Source: Naematelia aurantialba
Taxonomy: Eukaryota; Basidiomycota; Tremellomycetes; Tremellales; Naemateliaceae
Direction of reading: 5' to 3'
DNA length: 64,000 nt
Assembly (NCBI GenBank): GCA_021527695.1
Contig: JAKFAO010000012.1
Location: 372,001 to 436,000 of the forward strand
The translations under genes were made by a program, and so were the position numbers. The first letter of the stretch is position 1. Each line of letters opens with the position of its first letter. Positions 11,071-25,684 of the stretch are shown here, one piece after another. The notes beneath the pieces are model-generated. The model was not told where the DNA came from, did not search any database, and was given only the letters and a program-made list of their open reading frames with translations.

Positions 11071-11986
11071 ATGTAGGACGTTCGACATGTACTCACGAGT
11101 CTGTCTCACGCAGAGTCTGTCGCCGATGGCGGATTGTCTCATTGAGACGATACCTTGTCCTGATGTTTGTCTTCCCGGGCTTAGCATTATCTGTGAACCA
11201 TCCTGCTCTTGACGCATCTGACCACTGGTCTTGGTCATATTGTCATACACGACCACAAGCTAGCTCGGAGCAGTCATGAAACCTTACATATGCGCAGATG
11301 GCGGCTCTTCAGCGGCGAAATCTATTCCCTATGGATCACATCTGCTACCGTAGATTGGAATGTTTGTTCTAGGCGCCAGCACACGGGGAATTCTGTAGGA
11401 GAAGGATGGGAACATGCTCTTGTCGCGCAAGTCGGAGATGTTTACCTGACTAAACAAGAGTGCAATATCGTGTCCCCGATGGGCCGTGCCAATGGCACCC
11501 TGAATGTCTTCTAGGTGGTTCGTGTGAATCTGTCTTTGTTTCATGGCGGAAATGGAGGGCTATACTTGGTGAGCAATCTGACCTGTCGATATCCCCTCGT
11601 AACGTGCAAAGCCCCCGATGCCGCCTTGGCCGCATCCAACAGGGGCAGAAGTGGAAATACGGCAGAAGAGTATTTCCACTCGTCTGCGGGAAATACTCTT
11701 CTGCTCTTTCTGCCATATTTTCCGTTTTGGACAGGCCTTCCTGCAATGCCCATCCCGAACGGAGCATACACTTCTGAATGCCCAAGTCATAGAAGCTCGA
11801 TAGGGGATCCCGCTGCCCGCTGTGAGGTCCATCTCAGAATAATCTAGCTAGAGAATCGTCTCTGCCGCACGGTTCGCGCGCGCGAGCAAGCCACGTGGTG
11901 CTGATCGTCTCCGTCTGGACTGTCTGTGAACTCGTTCACTAAACATTCCCCTTTATGGCCAACCAACAACACGCCCGGCAACCAGG
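11071..11986. other. Intergenic region between eEF1B-gamma and SWA2
   Basis: No gene recognised. The only structure seen is the inverted-repeat cluster at about 11645-11704. Overlapping open frames on both strands at 11450-11850 follow from that palindromic sequence and match no family I know. The last 150 bp are probably the SWA2 promoter. Confidence 0.5.
11645..11704. repeat. 16-bp perfect inverted repeat (hairpin) with a third related copy
   Basis: A perfect 16-base stem pairs 11662-11677 (GCAGAAGAGTATTTCC) with 11689-11704 around an 11-base loop. Just upstream, 11645-11660 (GCAGAAGTGGAAATAC) is a further partly matching copy. Such stems can be a terminator-like RNA hairpin or the remains of a small inverted-repeat element. 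Confidence 0.75.
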
Positions 11987-14603
11987 ATGGACGACCTCCT
12001 TGACCTGAATTGGTCGTCCACGTCAAACCCAACGTCGCTTCCTCCGGCGCAGAACGGGAATACAATCGATGCTTTTGACCTTCTATCCAGACCAAAGGGG
12101 TCATCCAATCTACCATCATACAGCACCACCCCTGTTCTCCGTCCTTCAACACCAAACACCGCGCCATTGCAGTCGGCCAGTCACCTATCGCAACCCATGC
12201 GGAGTACTGTCTCCGGCTCGACGACGCCTATCATTGAACCGTTACCGTCCGATGCGTTCAGTCGGCTCTTGTCCATCAAGCCGACCTCCGACTCTAGCAA
12301 AACGCTGAGTTTGGCTGATAGGCAGAGGAAATTGGAAGAAGAGCGGCGGCAGAGGGAGGAGCATGAACGTCAGCAGTATCAAGCTCACGGATCATTCTGG
12401 GAAGCCCTTGGAGACCAGCAGAACCACGCAGCCTCAAGCAGTAGCCCGCGGGCCTTGCAAGCCCCAACTCCAATGCAGCGTCCCAGACCTTCCTATTCGC
12501 CTCCTGTTCTGATTCCTTCTCCTGGTCCAGCTATCGTCCAGAACGAGTCCGGACGTCCCCTCGCGCAAGCGACAAACGGAGCAGCCGCCAGAATGGCTCC
12601 ATCGCCAGCACCTCCACAACCAACCTTGCTCACTCCTACAATCGAATTCGATGGATTGTCATCAAAGCGGACAACGTCCAGCAGCGGGGCCGGGTCCGGA
12701 ATGCGTACTCCTGTATCAGACTTCGACTTTGGAGATGACGAGCTGGATATCCTTGAGGAGTATAAGCCAGCAGTACAGACAAGAGCAACTTCCGTGAGTT
12801 AGAAGAGGATGACATAGCTGATACCAGAAGTCCCCAAGCCGTCGCCCGGAACAGAGTCCCTCGCTGCCTCCCCACATAGTGGGCCAGATTGTGGAGATGG
12901 GTTTCTCACCCGATCAAGCTCGGGAGGCATTGGGTAAAACCTCGACAGGACTGGACGTCCAGGCCGCTCTCGAGCTGCTTCTGGTACCACAGGCGGACAT
13001 TGGGGCGACGGACGACGAGCAAGTTCTTGCGGAGCGATCTCGTCGAGAAGAGGAGGAAAAGGCTCGTAGGCGCCGGAGGCGTGCAGGTCCCTCGAGAGAT
13101 TCAGTCAAAGCTAGAACGAAGGAGCAACAAGCCGACGACGTGATGGCAGACCAACTTTCGGAGCAAGCTGAGAGAATGTACGCACAAGCGTCGGCCTTTG
13201 GTCAATCGGCATTGAGCAAAGCTACAAGTCTGTGGCATTCGAGCAAGGAGAGGGCGTTGAAAGCATATGAGGAGCAGTTGAGGGCGAAGGAAGCTGGGAC
13301 TCGACCGCCAAGGGTCAACGGACGACCAAGATGGATGGTGAACGCCGATGATGACGAGGGCCTACCGAAAGCAAGCTTGTCTAGGCAGCGGGAGGAGATG
13401 GCAAGCATGACTTCAAGAATTCCGAACCCTCCTGGCAATAGTCGAGTACCCGCAAGACCAGTTGATGGTAGTCGATCCCGCCCAACAAAGAGTCGCAACG
13501 ATGCGCTCTTTGCTGACGAGCCTGAGGACTATACGAGGGTGACACCACGAGGGAGCCCATTGCCTGTTCAACAAGCTCGGGCAGCTCCTCTGCCGACGCG
13601 TCCGCTGGTGGCAGCGAGTTCCTCTCAGATTGAGTCGTGCTCGATTGCTAAAGCGAAAGGCAACGAGCATTTCAGGCTGGGCCGCTTCGCCGAAGCCGAA
13701 GCAGCATACACCTCTGCAGTCTCGACCTTGCCCGAGGGGCATCTGCTCCTCGTACCCGTGCTCAACAATCGCGCCGCGGCGCGCCTGAAGCTGGGACAAC
13801 CTGCGTCCGCCATCGAGGATTGCTCGACGGTCATTTCTCTCATAGGGCCGTCATATCATCCAAGCAAGGAGGCTCCTCTCCCTGCAAGTCTTTCCGAGGT
13901 CAAATTATCAGATGCTCTAGTGAAGGCCACCATCAAACGAGCTCAAGCTTTCGAAATCAACGAGAAATATCAATTAGCTTTGCAAGACTGGGAAACAGTC
14001 CTGTCATTTGATGCCGCTGTATTGGGATCTGCCTGGTCGACCGCACGAAACCTGGCCGCTGAGGGTGCTCGGCGCGTTCGAGGCCAACTTCAACCCAAGC
14101 CAACCAAGCACGATTCCCAGCCCACTCAGCCAGCACGGCCAACGCATCCAATCGATCTTTCAAAGTCTGCTGCTGTGTCGGAGCTCCGCAAAATTGCTCA
14201 AGCGGCCAGTGTGGAGGACGAAGCACGCATCGCGGCAAAAGATTTGGTCGACGCCAAGCTGAACGCGTGGAAAGGCGGCAAGGAAGCCAATCTCCGAGCT
14301 TTGATTGCCAGCCTGGACTCAGTGCTGTGGGACGAAATACTCTCTGGAGGCCTCAAGGTCGGTATACACGAGTTGATTACCGAAAAGCAGGTGAAAGTAA
14401 AGTACATGAAGGTCATCGCAAGATTGCATCCGGACAAGGTAGGTGAACTCTCGCAGACCCGACTGATCTCAGCTCAATACTCAAAATACTACCGTTGAGC
14501 AGAGAATGCTGGCCAACGGAGCATTTAGCATCCTGAATGAAGCGTAAGTAACATCTCGGAAGTTTGCTGAGGAGGCAGTTGGCAGGCCTTTAATAACGCT
14601 TGA
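11987..14603 (+). CDS. SWA2: SWA2/auxilin-like J-protein with UBA and TPR domains
   Basis: Auxilin-type cofactor that recruits Hsp70 to strip clathrin from vesicles. Four exons (11987-12792, 12827-14438, 14473-14543, 14579-14603) give 837 residues. The first 270 residues are disordered with DDLLDLNW and similar clathrin- and adaptor-binding-like motifs. A UBA domain follows (VGQIVEMGFSPDQAREAL), then a charged coiled segment, a TPR array (AKAKGNEHFRLGRFAEAE; NNRAAARLKLGQ) and a C-terminal J domain with an intact HPDK. Splicing restores LNTQNTTVEQRMLANGAF and NEAWQAFNNA at the end, which match the family. UBA, TPR and J in this order is the fungal Swa2 arrangement. Confidence 0.9.
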
Positions 14604-14697
14604 CGTTAACCACGGATTTCCTTTCAGTACACCTCCTTTCTCCTTCTGTCTGACACCATCCTGTCTGCAGCATTTGTACCTCGCACATAACATCATC

Positions 14698-15930
14698 ATG
14701 TACCCGATGTCCGGTTCCGCTGCAGCCTTGCCTACCTTGATCCCCGGACCGTTCGTCCTGCTCTTACTCTTACCTGCCGTACCCCTACTCTTGTTTTCCT
14801 TTGGCGCTAGACCGCCTGACACCTCAGTCTTACCGTTGTCTACCGCCGACTTGTGGCGAACTTCTGTCTTTGTTACAGTCGCCGGAGCCGTCGTACTCAG
14901 CATCGGAGTCTACCCCGACGTAGTACGTGAGATCGGACTTTGGGTGATCCAAGGAAATCTCCATGCGACTCCCCAACGACCCCTGTCTGATGGACAGCCG
15001 CGATATGCCCTGGGCCATTCCGAGTTGTCCATGTCCGACTCTTCTCTACCTCGGCGAGGTGTTCGTGATACAGAACGTCTGGGCGGTTTAGTGGCATATG
15101 GGTATACCCATGGCCCCACGCCATCTTACGTTTTGGGTGCCCGGAGTAAGTGTAGCGTCGGAGAAAGTCAATTAGAAGCTGTGCGCTGATTCCGTGCAGG
15201 CCCTCTCAATATTGGAGTGCACCTGTATCATCTGCGCAACGGCATCTTTAAGGGATGGTACGAAGCCGCTCATATGTCTCCCCTTACGACTATCCTGCTC
15301 AGCATTGGTTTCGCGTTAGTGCTCATCGTCATTGTGGGACAATTGATTGGAAGGGGATATGATCGGGATATCGCCATTCGAGTATCCTCAGGCAGTGCGA
15401 GGCATTCCTCCTCTGGCCCCTCGAGACCTTCCTCCTCTGGCAGCGCGAGACCATCAGCTTCTGCTGCCGGTCCCTCGTCAACCCCTCTCGACATATCAGC
15501 CATTGTCTCACGTGAGATTCGAAAACGCCGAGACGAGAAGCCCGAGGAAACCCTTGAGCGGGTCACCATGGAGGATCGGATCACTAAGCTTGACTCGAGT
15601 TCCAAGGCTACTCTGGTAGCAGCTCTCAAACAAGCAGGGCGCAATATCGCCGGCCTGGAAGACATGCCAGCTGAATCAACGGGAGCTACAGGGGAGGAGA
15701 AGAAACAAACGGGGACCTGGCAGCGGCTGCAGCGCAAATTTCTCGGGAAAGGGCTCTATGAAGGTCTTCAAAAACGAAAGCAAGAGTCAGGTAGTACAGC
15801 AGCCGAGAGTGTCAGCACCACATCGTTACAGACCCCTGGGAATGTGGTAGAGGTCACGGTGCAGGCTCAGAATACAACCAATATGGCAAACAAGCTCAAA
15901 GCGGATATGTCTAGTACGCCGCAGCTGTAA
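14698..15930 (+). CDS. Unrecognised multi-pass membrane protein
   Basis: No family recognised. The predicted protein has a hydrophobic segment at about residues 15-35 (FVLLLLLPAVPLLLFSFG), a second at about 50-75 (SVFVTVAGAVVLSIG) and, after an intron at about 15148-15199, a third (TILLSIGFALVLIVIVG). A cytosolic-looking tail of about 180 residues follows: Ser/Ala/Pro-rich at first, then charged and helical (REIRKRRDEK). The middle part is uncertain. A 31-nt intron at about 14931 would move the reading into another frame with its own hydrophobic, Cys-rich sequence (CPTLLYLGEVFVIQNVW) and then need a second frame-restoring intron. The final exon from 15200 on is the most secure part. Confidence 0.55.
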
Positions 15931-16357
15931 TCACTGATTTTCTTCGTGCTATCGTGTGGAGATGCACTAGTAATCGACGCCGGCGTCGGGTGGGAACAGT
16001 GAATGCAAATAACGACAAACAGTGCACTGCAGAGAACACTGGCGTTCCGAAATACGTGCATCACCGGTGCCATGTCACGATGCCTCGATCGATCGGCGTC
16101 ACACTAAGACGATCTGTGGCGAACTTGGTCAGATATCAAAGACACTGTACGATACGCGGCTCGAGGACTCGGGTATGAATGATACGAAGTCAGGTAACAG
16201 AATGCAAGTCCTTGTGCAACGTTCGAATCACCAGAGTTCAGGCAAGGAATTTCCTTTAGGTGTAGCCTCTTATGCTATGTCCACGTCCATGTTGGTATCA
16301 AAAATCATAATCCGGGATAGGGACTCGTACGACAGTCCCAAAAACACAAAAGTAACA
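15931..16357. other. Intergenic region between the membrane-protein gene and the tRNA
   Basis: No gene recognised. Short open frames cross it without domain content. The tRNA starts at its right end. Confidence 0.4.
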
Positions 16358-16439
16358 TACGCTGTGGGGGACTCGAACCCCCGGCCAAAGCAGCCACTCC
16401 CAATGGAAAGCTTCGATGTTACCCTTACACCAACAGCGT
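16358..16439 (-). tRNA. tRNA with a short intron, best fit tRNA-Gly(UCC)
   Basis: On the minus strand the arms fold cleanly. The acceptor ACGCTGT pairs with ACAGCGT, the D stem GTGT pairs with ACAT (one wobble) and the T arm is GGGGG-TTCGAGT-CCCCC. The internal promoters fit: A box TGGTGTAAGGG and B box GGTTCGAGTCC. The anticodon stem GAAGC/GCTTT leaves a loop TTTCCA interrupted by about 11-12 nt at the canonical position after base 37, giving anticodon UCC. Shifting the stem by one base would read UUC (Glu), but that puts a pyrimidine at position 37, which is unlikely. It is certainly a tRNA; the isotype is less certain. Confidence 0.85.
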
Positions 16440-16802
16440 TCGAGCAGTTTTCGGATGCTCCTTTCTATGATTATCTATATATATCAAAATGCAACCAACC
16501 GTAAATCTAACTTATAAGGTAAGTCTCTGAGCCGGCTCTGAGCACCGCAGCGGTTCGACAAAGGCCAATTGGAACATGCATGTCATGAACAAAGGGCGTC
16601 CAGAGCCCCCCGCCCCCTGCCCAAGCAGCCCGTGGCTGCCTCTCAGGGCCCGCCACTTGATTACTTTCATTGAAAACGGGCCGCAATATCTCCATCACGT
16701 AATCGTCATCGCGTGAAACCCCGCGTCCGGTTGTCAGAACGTGGGGGCTTTGACAACTTCTCATCTGTACTTCTTCATCTCAGGCTTTGTAGCCTCAGTA
16801 AC

Positions 16803-18613
16803 ATGCTCCCCTCTCCGTCAACCGTGATCAAGTCTTCGTCAGATCACCGTGACGCGATCTTGTCTCGAGCTGAGATCGCGTCACGGATCTGTCAAGGCGC
16901 TCTTCTGATTATTTACCAGTCGACTGTCATCAACGCGACATCTTGGGCACCTTATCACCCTGGTGGTGCATTGGCTATACAGCATTTTGTTGGCCGGGAT
17001 GCGACGGACGAGATAGAGGCCTATCATTCCCCAGCTACCTTGGAGCGGGTGAAACAGTACAGGATTGGTCGCGTCGACTGCAGTGGTGTTGATGGTTGGA
17101 ACGCCCTCACGCCTCCAATCGCATTGGGCTTAGTGCCTCATCCTGATGGCGTGAAAGGTCATTGGGCTAGGGAAGGGCCCGTGTTGTTAAGCCTTGCGGT
17201 CCTCGGGGGACGAGATCAACAGGCAACTGCGGTACCCGAGGTGGTCAAGTTATCACCCATACAGCTGGAGCCTCCCCCCTCGAATTTGGATCGAGCCCAG
17301 GAGCACGCGAGAAGTAGGGCTTACCGCGAACTCCGGGCCCGGATCGTTGCTGCTGGATTATTCGACAGGCCAGGGCCTTTAGCCGGCTACGGGAGTGACC
17401 TGATTCGATACGGTCTTCTGGGTGGAGCTGCATTTACCCTTTATTTTATGTGCGAAACGTGCTGGCCCTGACATCCGAGCTGGGCTGACGAACCGTAGGA
17501 CTTCTGGCTGGGTGGGTCAAATGGTCTCGGCCGCTATTTTGGGCATGTTGTTCCAACAGTTAGCCTGTGAGTCAGTATCTTGCACTAAAGCTGACCATAG
17601 TCCTTGTACATGATGCCGGCCACATAGGCGTTACTAGAGACTGGTGGTGGGACAAGGTGATTGGCATGACCGTCGCCAGCTGGTGTGGTGGACTGAGTTT
17701 AGGCTGGTGGTGCGATGTACGTCAGCTAGTGTAGTACGAGCTCATGTGCAGAATCACAATGTTCATCACCTCGTTACGAATCACCCCGAGCACGATCCCG
17801 ACATTCAACACATCCCCTTCTTTGCAATTTCGAAGCAATTTTTCGGGAGCCTTTGGTCCACCTATTACAAACGTGTCATGGCACTTGATGGGTTTGCGCG
17901 GGTCATGCTCTCCGTACAGTGAGAGACGACACTGGGGTCCGGGCTGATTGCAGGCACAAATTATACTACATTGTCCTATCCCTCGCGCGCTTCAATCTCT
18001 ATGCCCTTTCATACTCATTTCTCCTCGGTCCAAAGGCCAAGCATGACTCGTTCTGGTGTTTTGAGATCGCTGGGATAGCTTTCTTTTGGATGTATTTCGG
18101 CGCCATGCTCTATTTCCAGCGGACATGGCCCTTGCGACTTGGCTATCTTCTAGTCAGCCATGTGTTCGCATCCCCAGTACATGTTCAGGTAAGGGGTCCG
18201 AGGCAATTCGTGTTAATGCCAGATTGTCCTTTCACATTTTGCTTGCTCGACAGACGATCTGGGACCGATCGAGTCATTCCCGTCTCGGCAGTTGCGGACC
18301 ACGATGGACGTTATCTGTTCGCCAGAAATCGAGTTCTTGCACGGGGGTCTACATCTACAAGTTACTCATCACCTGTTCCCACGCCTGCCACGGCATAACC
18401 TGCGGAAGGCAAGTCTATTGGTCAAGGAGTATTGCCTAGAACAAGATATCGTCTACCGTGAACATGGTTTTGTGGATGGGTGAGTCTGTGGGATTGTCAC
18501 GCTAAGCTACGTACAGCAATCGCCAAGTCCTAGGTGTGCTACAAGATGTCGCCAATCAGATCCAGTTCATCAAGACAGTTGCCGATGCCGAAATAGACGA
18601 GAAAATCAGATAA
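16803..18613 (+). CDS. Delta-8 sphingolipid desaturase (cytochrome b5 fusion)
   Basis: ER membrane enzyme that puts a cis/trans double bond at C8 of the sphingoid base of ceramides, a step toward fungal glucosylceramide. The N-terminus is a cytochrome b5 domain with the haem-binding HPGG and a second His in the EAYHSPAT segment. A linker with hydrophobic segments follows. The three desaturase histidine boxes are visible: HDAGH at about 17605, HNVHH at about 17756 and QVTHH at about 18358; the His-to-Gln change in the third box is typical of b5-fusion front-end desaturases. Several short introns interrupt the gene. The start is the first ATG (16803) ahead of the b5 domain. It converges on SET5. 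Confidence 0.87.
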
Positions 18614-18789
18614 GCGAAGCTGTAGATGGCCATGGCCTTCGATATATATCTAGAGCCCGCCGCAATTGGAATGTATGTGATCATGTGAAATGCATGCTGG
18701 ACATGACTGCTTGTAGCGCAGCTTTTAGATGATTGTTCATCAAAGACATTTCGGGGCACATCCCGCTAAGCTGGCGCTGCTGGTCCACC

Positions 18790-20187
18790 TTAACTTGTAG
18801 CGCCTCCTGCCATGGCCTTCTCCTTCTGACAACGAGGACAGGCACACCAAAATCCGTAACTTGCTCGAAGCTCGAGTGTTCTCTGCTCCACAGGAGCTGA
18901 AGGGTTAACATAGGAAATCGCAAGTTCGTCACCGGGGTAGATGGTACGCCGGGCGAGCAGGGTGAGCTTGTTTGTACCCCGCACACCGGCTGGATTGCGG
19001 CCGGGCAGCTCCGCTGGCAGCTCAGTGGGCGCGATGAATGTCCTGGGGAGGTTACGGCACTTGTGTCAGCTCCAAACAACAACGTGAACTAACAGAAACA
19101 TTTGGCTCGCATGAGTGGTTGAGGTGTGCGTGAAGAGTGTAGATCCCCCCCGAGTCCTCTTGATTGATGGATGCCAAGCCCCAGAGCTCTTTGAAGCTTT
19201 GAAAGGAGAACCACCGCTGCCGCTCTGCCTCGTTGAGAGGGTCCAACCGCCGTTTTGCATTCTTGAGGAGGAGTTTTTGAAAGGGTTTGTGGTTGATATG
19301 TGAGGGTGCCGGATCTAGGACAGCCGTGACGAGCTCGTGCGCCGATCGCCATTCACGCAGTCGAGACTCTCCAACCAATTCCCTGTGGTTAACAGAGCCA
19401 GGATGGTTCTCACCATTCCTTCAGCTCCTTCTCCTTCTCCTCGATATCCACGCGTGCCATGCCCTCCCATACTCTGCGCTCGACCTGCATGGCATCACTG
19501 CCCCATTCCCGCTCTCCCCGCCATTTTGCGATGATTTTTACCACCGCATCTAGGTGGCGGAGTCCGCCTTGGTGTATACGGGTTAGCAATTCCAGTGCCA
19601 ATGGATTCTGTCCGGGGCACAGAAGCTCATGATGTGCTGCTGATCCACGCGCTCGGGACAAACAGAGTCGGTTGCAGAAGTGCGCCATGTCACAGTGCGG
19701 ACAAGGGACGCTCATTGGCGGATTGGGCATGCTGAAGATGGTGAAACAGGTTGAACATGCTCGTTGCGAGAAGAGATAGCTGGAGAGATTTCTGAATATT
19801 AGCAGGAGCACCATGAGGGGGGCCTCACCGGTCGGCGGTCGTCACCCATGGATCCTCTTGCCAGAGCACCTCTCCTTGCAAGACCTTGTCTCTCGCCACC
19901 AGACCTTTGCCCTTTTCTCCGCCGAACATCCGTACCTTGACCTTGGGGGCGACAACAGAGACATTAAGCGTGGTGTCAATGCCCGTAGCTGCTAAGAAGC
20001 CTTGCGGACGCCCCTCACTAGACAGTGACCCTACAACTTTCTTCAGGCGCTTCTCGGAGACCGCCCATTGAGGATACTCCTGCCGCAGGCGAGTCAGGAG
20101 CTTGGTCGCACCAAGCGTGGGATTGGCTTGTCGCAACGCGTCCACCGCCGTAGTGAGCAGGTCCTCAGAGGGTGAGAATGTAGTCAT
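18790..20187 (-). CDS. SET5: SET5-like protein lysine methyltransferase (MYND-SET)
   Basis: Probable orthologue of yeast Set5, which methylates histone H4 lysines 5, 8 and 12. The N-terminal 120 residues form a helical segment followed by the first SET strand (GKGLVARDKVLQGEVLW). The SET domain is then split by a Cys/His MYND-like module (ACSTCF, CPHCDMAHFC, HHELLC). It resumes with the cofactor-binding NHSCEPN, the GDELAISYVNPS strand and a short post-SET Cys motif (CACPRC). At least four exons are needed. It lies 89 bp downstream of SEC18 on the same strand and converges on the desaturase gene. Confidence 0.85.
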
Positions 20188-20276
20188 GATATATCAAGAG
20201 CTCAAGTGAGTCCGGCGGACCAGTTGCCATAATATTTCGTAATAGTAATTTCATTACTATGTTGAATACAACGGTT

Positions 20277-23148
<2,872 letters not shown>

Positions 23149-23534
23149 TGGACAATCGACGTCTTGACAGAGACGACATAGCAACTGTCAGATGGAGCTC
23201 GGAGCAGTGACGCACCGCGGCAGCGGCACCTAATCTTTATCCGGCCCCCCCCAAATCATGTCCTCCCTCAGTTCATGGTTCTTGACTTACCACTTTGTGT
23301 AGGTGTCTCCTCCCGCAAGATCGGTACCAAGTCTCGGCGTATCAGTGGTCCTGACTCCCGCACGCTCTGACCTCACAGTTGGTGTCGTCCGTCATCTGGC
23401 GATCTTTTATGGCTTGGCGTGAGGCAGGGCAGTCAAGACGTCTCCTCGGCACGCTCAGTAATCGAGGTCTGTTGAAGCCTCTTGTGGCGGTGTGTGCTGA
23501 ATGTACCAGCTTCGCCTAGACAGTGTGGCCCAAA
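23149..23534. promoter_or_regulatory. Shared upstream region of SEC18 and VMA6
   Basis: A 386-bp gap between divergent start codons, with no gene of its own. It must hold both promoters. A run of C and short pyrimidine tracts are visible; I cannot name specific factor sites. Confidence 0.5.
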
Positions 23535-24681
23535 ATGGAGGCTCTATCGTTCAACGTAAGGCGTCGATCTGATCGTGCTGACTTAAGATGTCGAATGGCT
23601 TCCTAGAAGGCGTAGTCCGCGGCTACAAAGGCGCTCTTCTCAGCCAAGGCAATTACCACAACTTAACTCAGTGCGAGAATCTCGAAGGTACGTTCCAAGA
23701 TGTTGTGAAGCTTATACCAGACTTCCGAATGCAACTCTCCTCTACGGATTACGGCAACTTCCTCGCCAACGAGCCGTTACCGCTTTCAACTGCCACCATC
23801 GCCGACAGAGCCACGGAGAAGCTGGTCGCCGAGTTTCACTACATCCATACGAACGCCGTTGAACCTCTAGCCAGCTTTATGGATTATATCACGTATGCGT
23901 ATATGATCGATAATGTTATCCTACTCACCCTCGGTACACTCCACGAGCGGGACACTCATGAGCTTCTGGAACGATGCCATCCGCTCGGCGTGTTCGACAC
24001 AATGCCTGCGCTCTGTGTAGCCACAAATGTGGAGGAGTTGTATCATTCTGTCTTGGTCGAGACTCCGCTTGGTACGTCTTTGCCTTGTCGTCGAAGCTAA
24101 TAGTAGCACCTTACTTTCGAGATTGTCTGTCAGCCCAAGACCTCGATGATCTCAATATCGAGATCATTCGCAATTCGCTCTACAAGGCATACTTGGAAGA
24201 TTTCCACAACTTCTGTCAAACGCTCCCTGCACCGACATCCGAGATCATGAGTCGTATTTTGGCTTTCGAGGCCGACCGGCGCACTCTGAACATCACGATA
24301 AACTCTTTTGGCACCGAGCTTTCGAAAGATCAACGTGCGAAACTGTTTCCCACTATTGGGCGGTTATTTCCCGAGGGCAACAACGCGCTTGCTCGCGCCG
24401 ACGACCTCGACATGGTGACGGCGGCTGTCGATCATATACCCGAATACCGCGCCTTTTTCGACAAAGCCAACACTAGTAGCGATGAATCAGGCTCAAGTCT
24501 CGAAGATGAATTCTTCAAGCATGATGTCGAACTGAATAAGCAGAGTTTTCTCCAGCAGTTTCAGTTTGGGGTATTTTACAGCTTTGTCAAGCTCAAGGAG
24601 CAGGAGGTTCGGAACCTGACGTGGATCGCCGAATGCATCGCACAGGATGCGAAGGATCGTGTGAATGATTATATCCATTGA
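23535..24681 (+). CDS. VMA6: V-type ATPase subunit d
   Basis: Subunit of the membrane V0 sector of the vacuolar proton pump; it couples rotation of the central stalk to the proteolipid ring. The first exon encodes only MEALSFN. The next exons give [18 protein letters not shown], then (after a 35-nt intron) [16 protein letters not shown] and the long helical body ending DRVNDYIH. These blocks match the family from end to end, and the size (about 350 residues) is normal. The tiny first coding exon is also seen in other fungal VMA6 genes. It diverges from SEC18. Confidence 0.93.
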
Positions 24682-24683
24682 AG

Positions 24684-25000
24684 TCGGTCTATGTGCGATG
24701 CGAAGCTATATACAGCGAGTATTTCTATGTACAGCGTCGGTCAATGTGCGATGCGAAGCTATATACAGCGAGTGATGAGAAGTCTACAGTAGCATTTTTC
24801 TATGTACAGTACGATGACAAGCTATGTACAGCAAGTAATTGAAAAATCTATTCACGACCGTACAAGCTATTACAGTAAACAGTTCACCATCAAACTCCTC
24901 ATCTCTGCCTTCGTGGTCCCCTTCCGTAGCGTGAGCTCGCAGATTATATACCGTAGCGATTTTCTATGTACAGTACGATGAGAAGCTGTCGGTATTCTAA
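24684..25000. repeat. Imperfect direct-repeat cluster downstream of VMA6
   Basis: A 37-base block (core GTGCGATGCGAAGCTATATA) occurs at 24684-24720 and 24737-24773 with one mismatch, a 53-base period. Shorter degenerate versions (TTTCTATGTACAGTACGATG) follow at about 24797 and 24961. The region has no coding potential. Confidence 0.7.
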
Positions 25001-25684
25001 AGGTTTTGGACATGTATTATAAATAATGGGACCACAGGCTCCCACGAGATACCTCCACTTGATGGGCCGAGCCCGGGCTTCCCGGCGAGACGACGTTGGG
25101 ACCCCAGTTGCGAGCTTTGATAATCAGCTCTCTTCATTGCAATCGTCTTCCTCTTTACTCGCGCAATCCACCGCGTTACGAGACACCTTGGCCTCTCTTG
25201 GTAGTCGAGACTGAAACGCTCGACGGCGTCAAGCAGCCCCCCAGCCTATCCGCCCCCCCCCCCCCCCGGGCCTATCCCTTCCCCCCTCCCCCCTCACCCC
25301 CATAAAGTAGCCGAGCTCATATTGCCTTGTCTGGCCTCGGCTTCGTGACTTGGCCATCATCTCTACAATCCCCAACTTCCAAATCCCGATCTACACTGCT
25401 CATAGAGTCGCTTCATATCTCGTCAAGGGCCGATCAGAAGCAGCCCTCTACAACTACTTGCAGGGAAGCATTCGCATAACCAGTGTGCGGTGAGTCCGCC
25501 GAGGGGATTTGCCTGGTGTGGGCGCGTTCCGTGGGCACATCTCCCCCGGATCGAGCATCGCATTCACATTCATGATCTCGCTGTGCAGGGGCTTGCTTGA
25601 TACAGCGGCGCCAAATCCGAAAGGATGGGATGTGCTGCTTCTGCTGTGCACCTTTGATGGATATTGTACTGACCCTCACAACAG
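25001..25684. other. Leader region of the RING-H2 gene
   Basis: No gene recognised. A poly-C/pyrimidine tract covers about 25250-25300. A GTGAGT at about 25489 and an ACAACAG acceptor directly before the ATG at 25685 suggest a leader intron of about 196 nt. Confidence 0.4.

Noticed and set aside
11450..11850. Overlapping open frames on both strands between eEF1B-gamma and SWA2
   Set aside because: They coincide with the palindromic sequence, have no domain content and no consistent splice sites.
16358..16439. tRNA-Glu(UUC) or tRNA-Trp(CCA) reading
   Set aside because: The Glu reading needs a pyrimidine at position 37; the Trp reading leaves a T-T mismatch at the base of the anticodon loop. 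The Gly(UCC) fold has neither fault.
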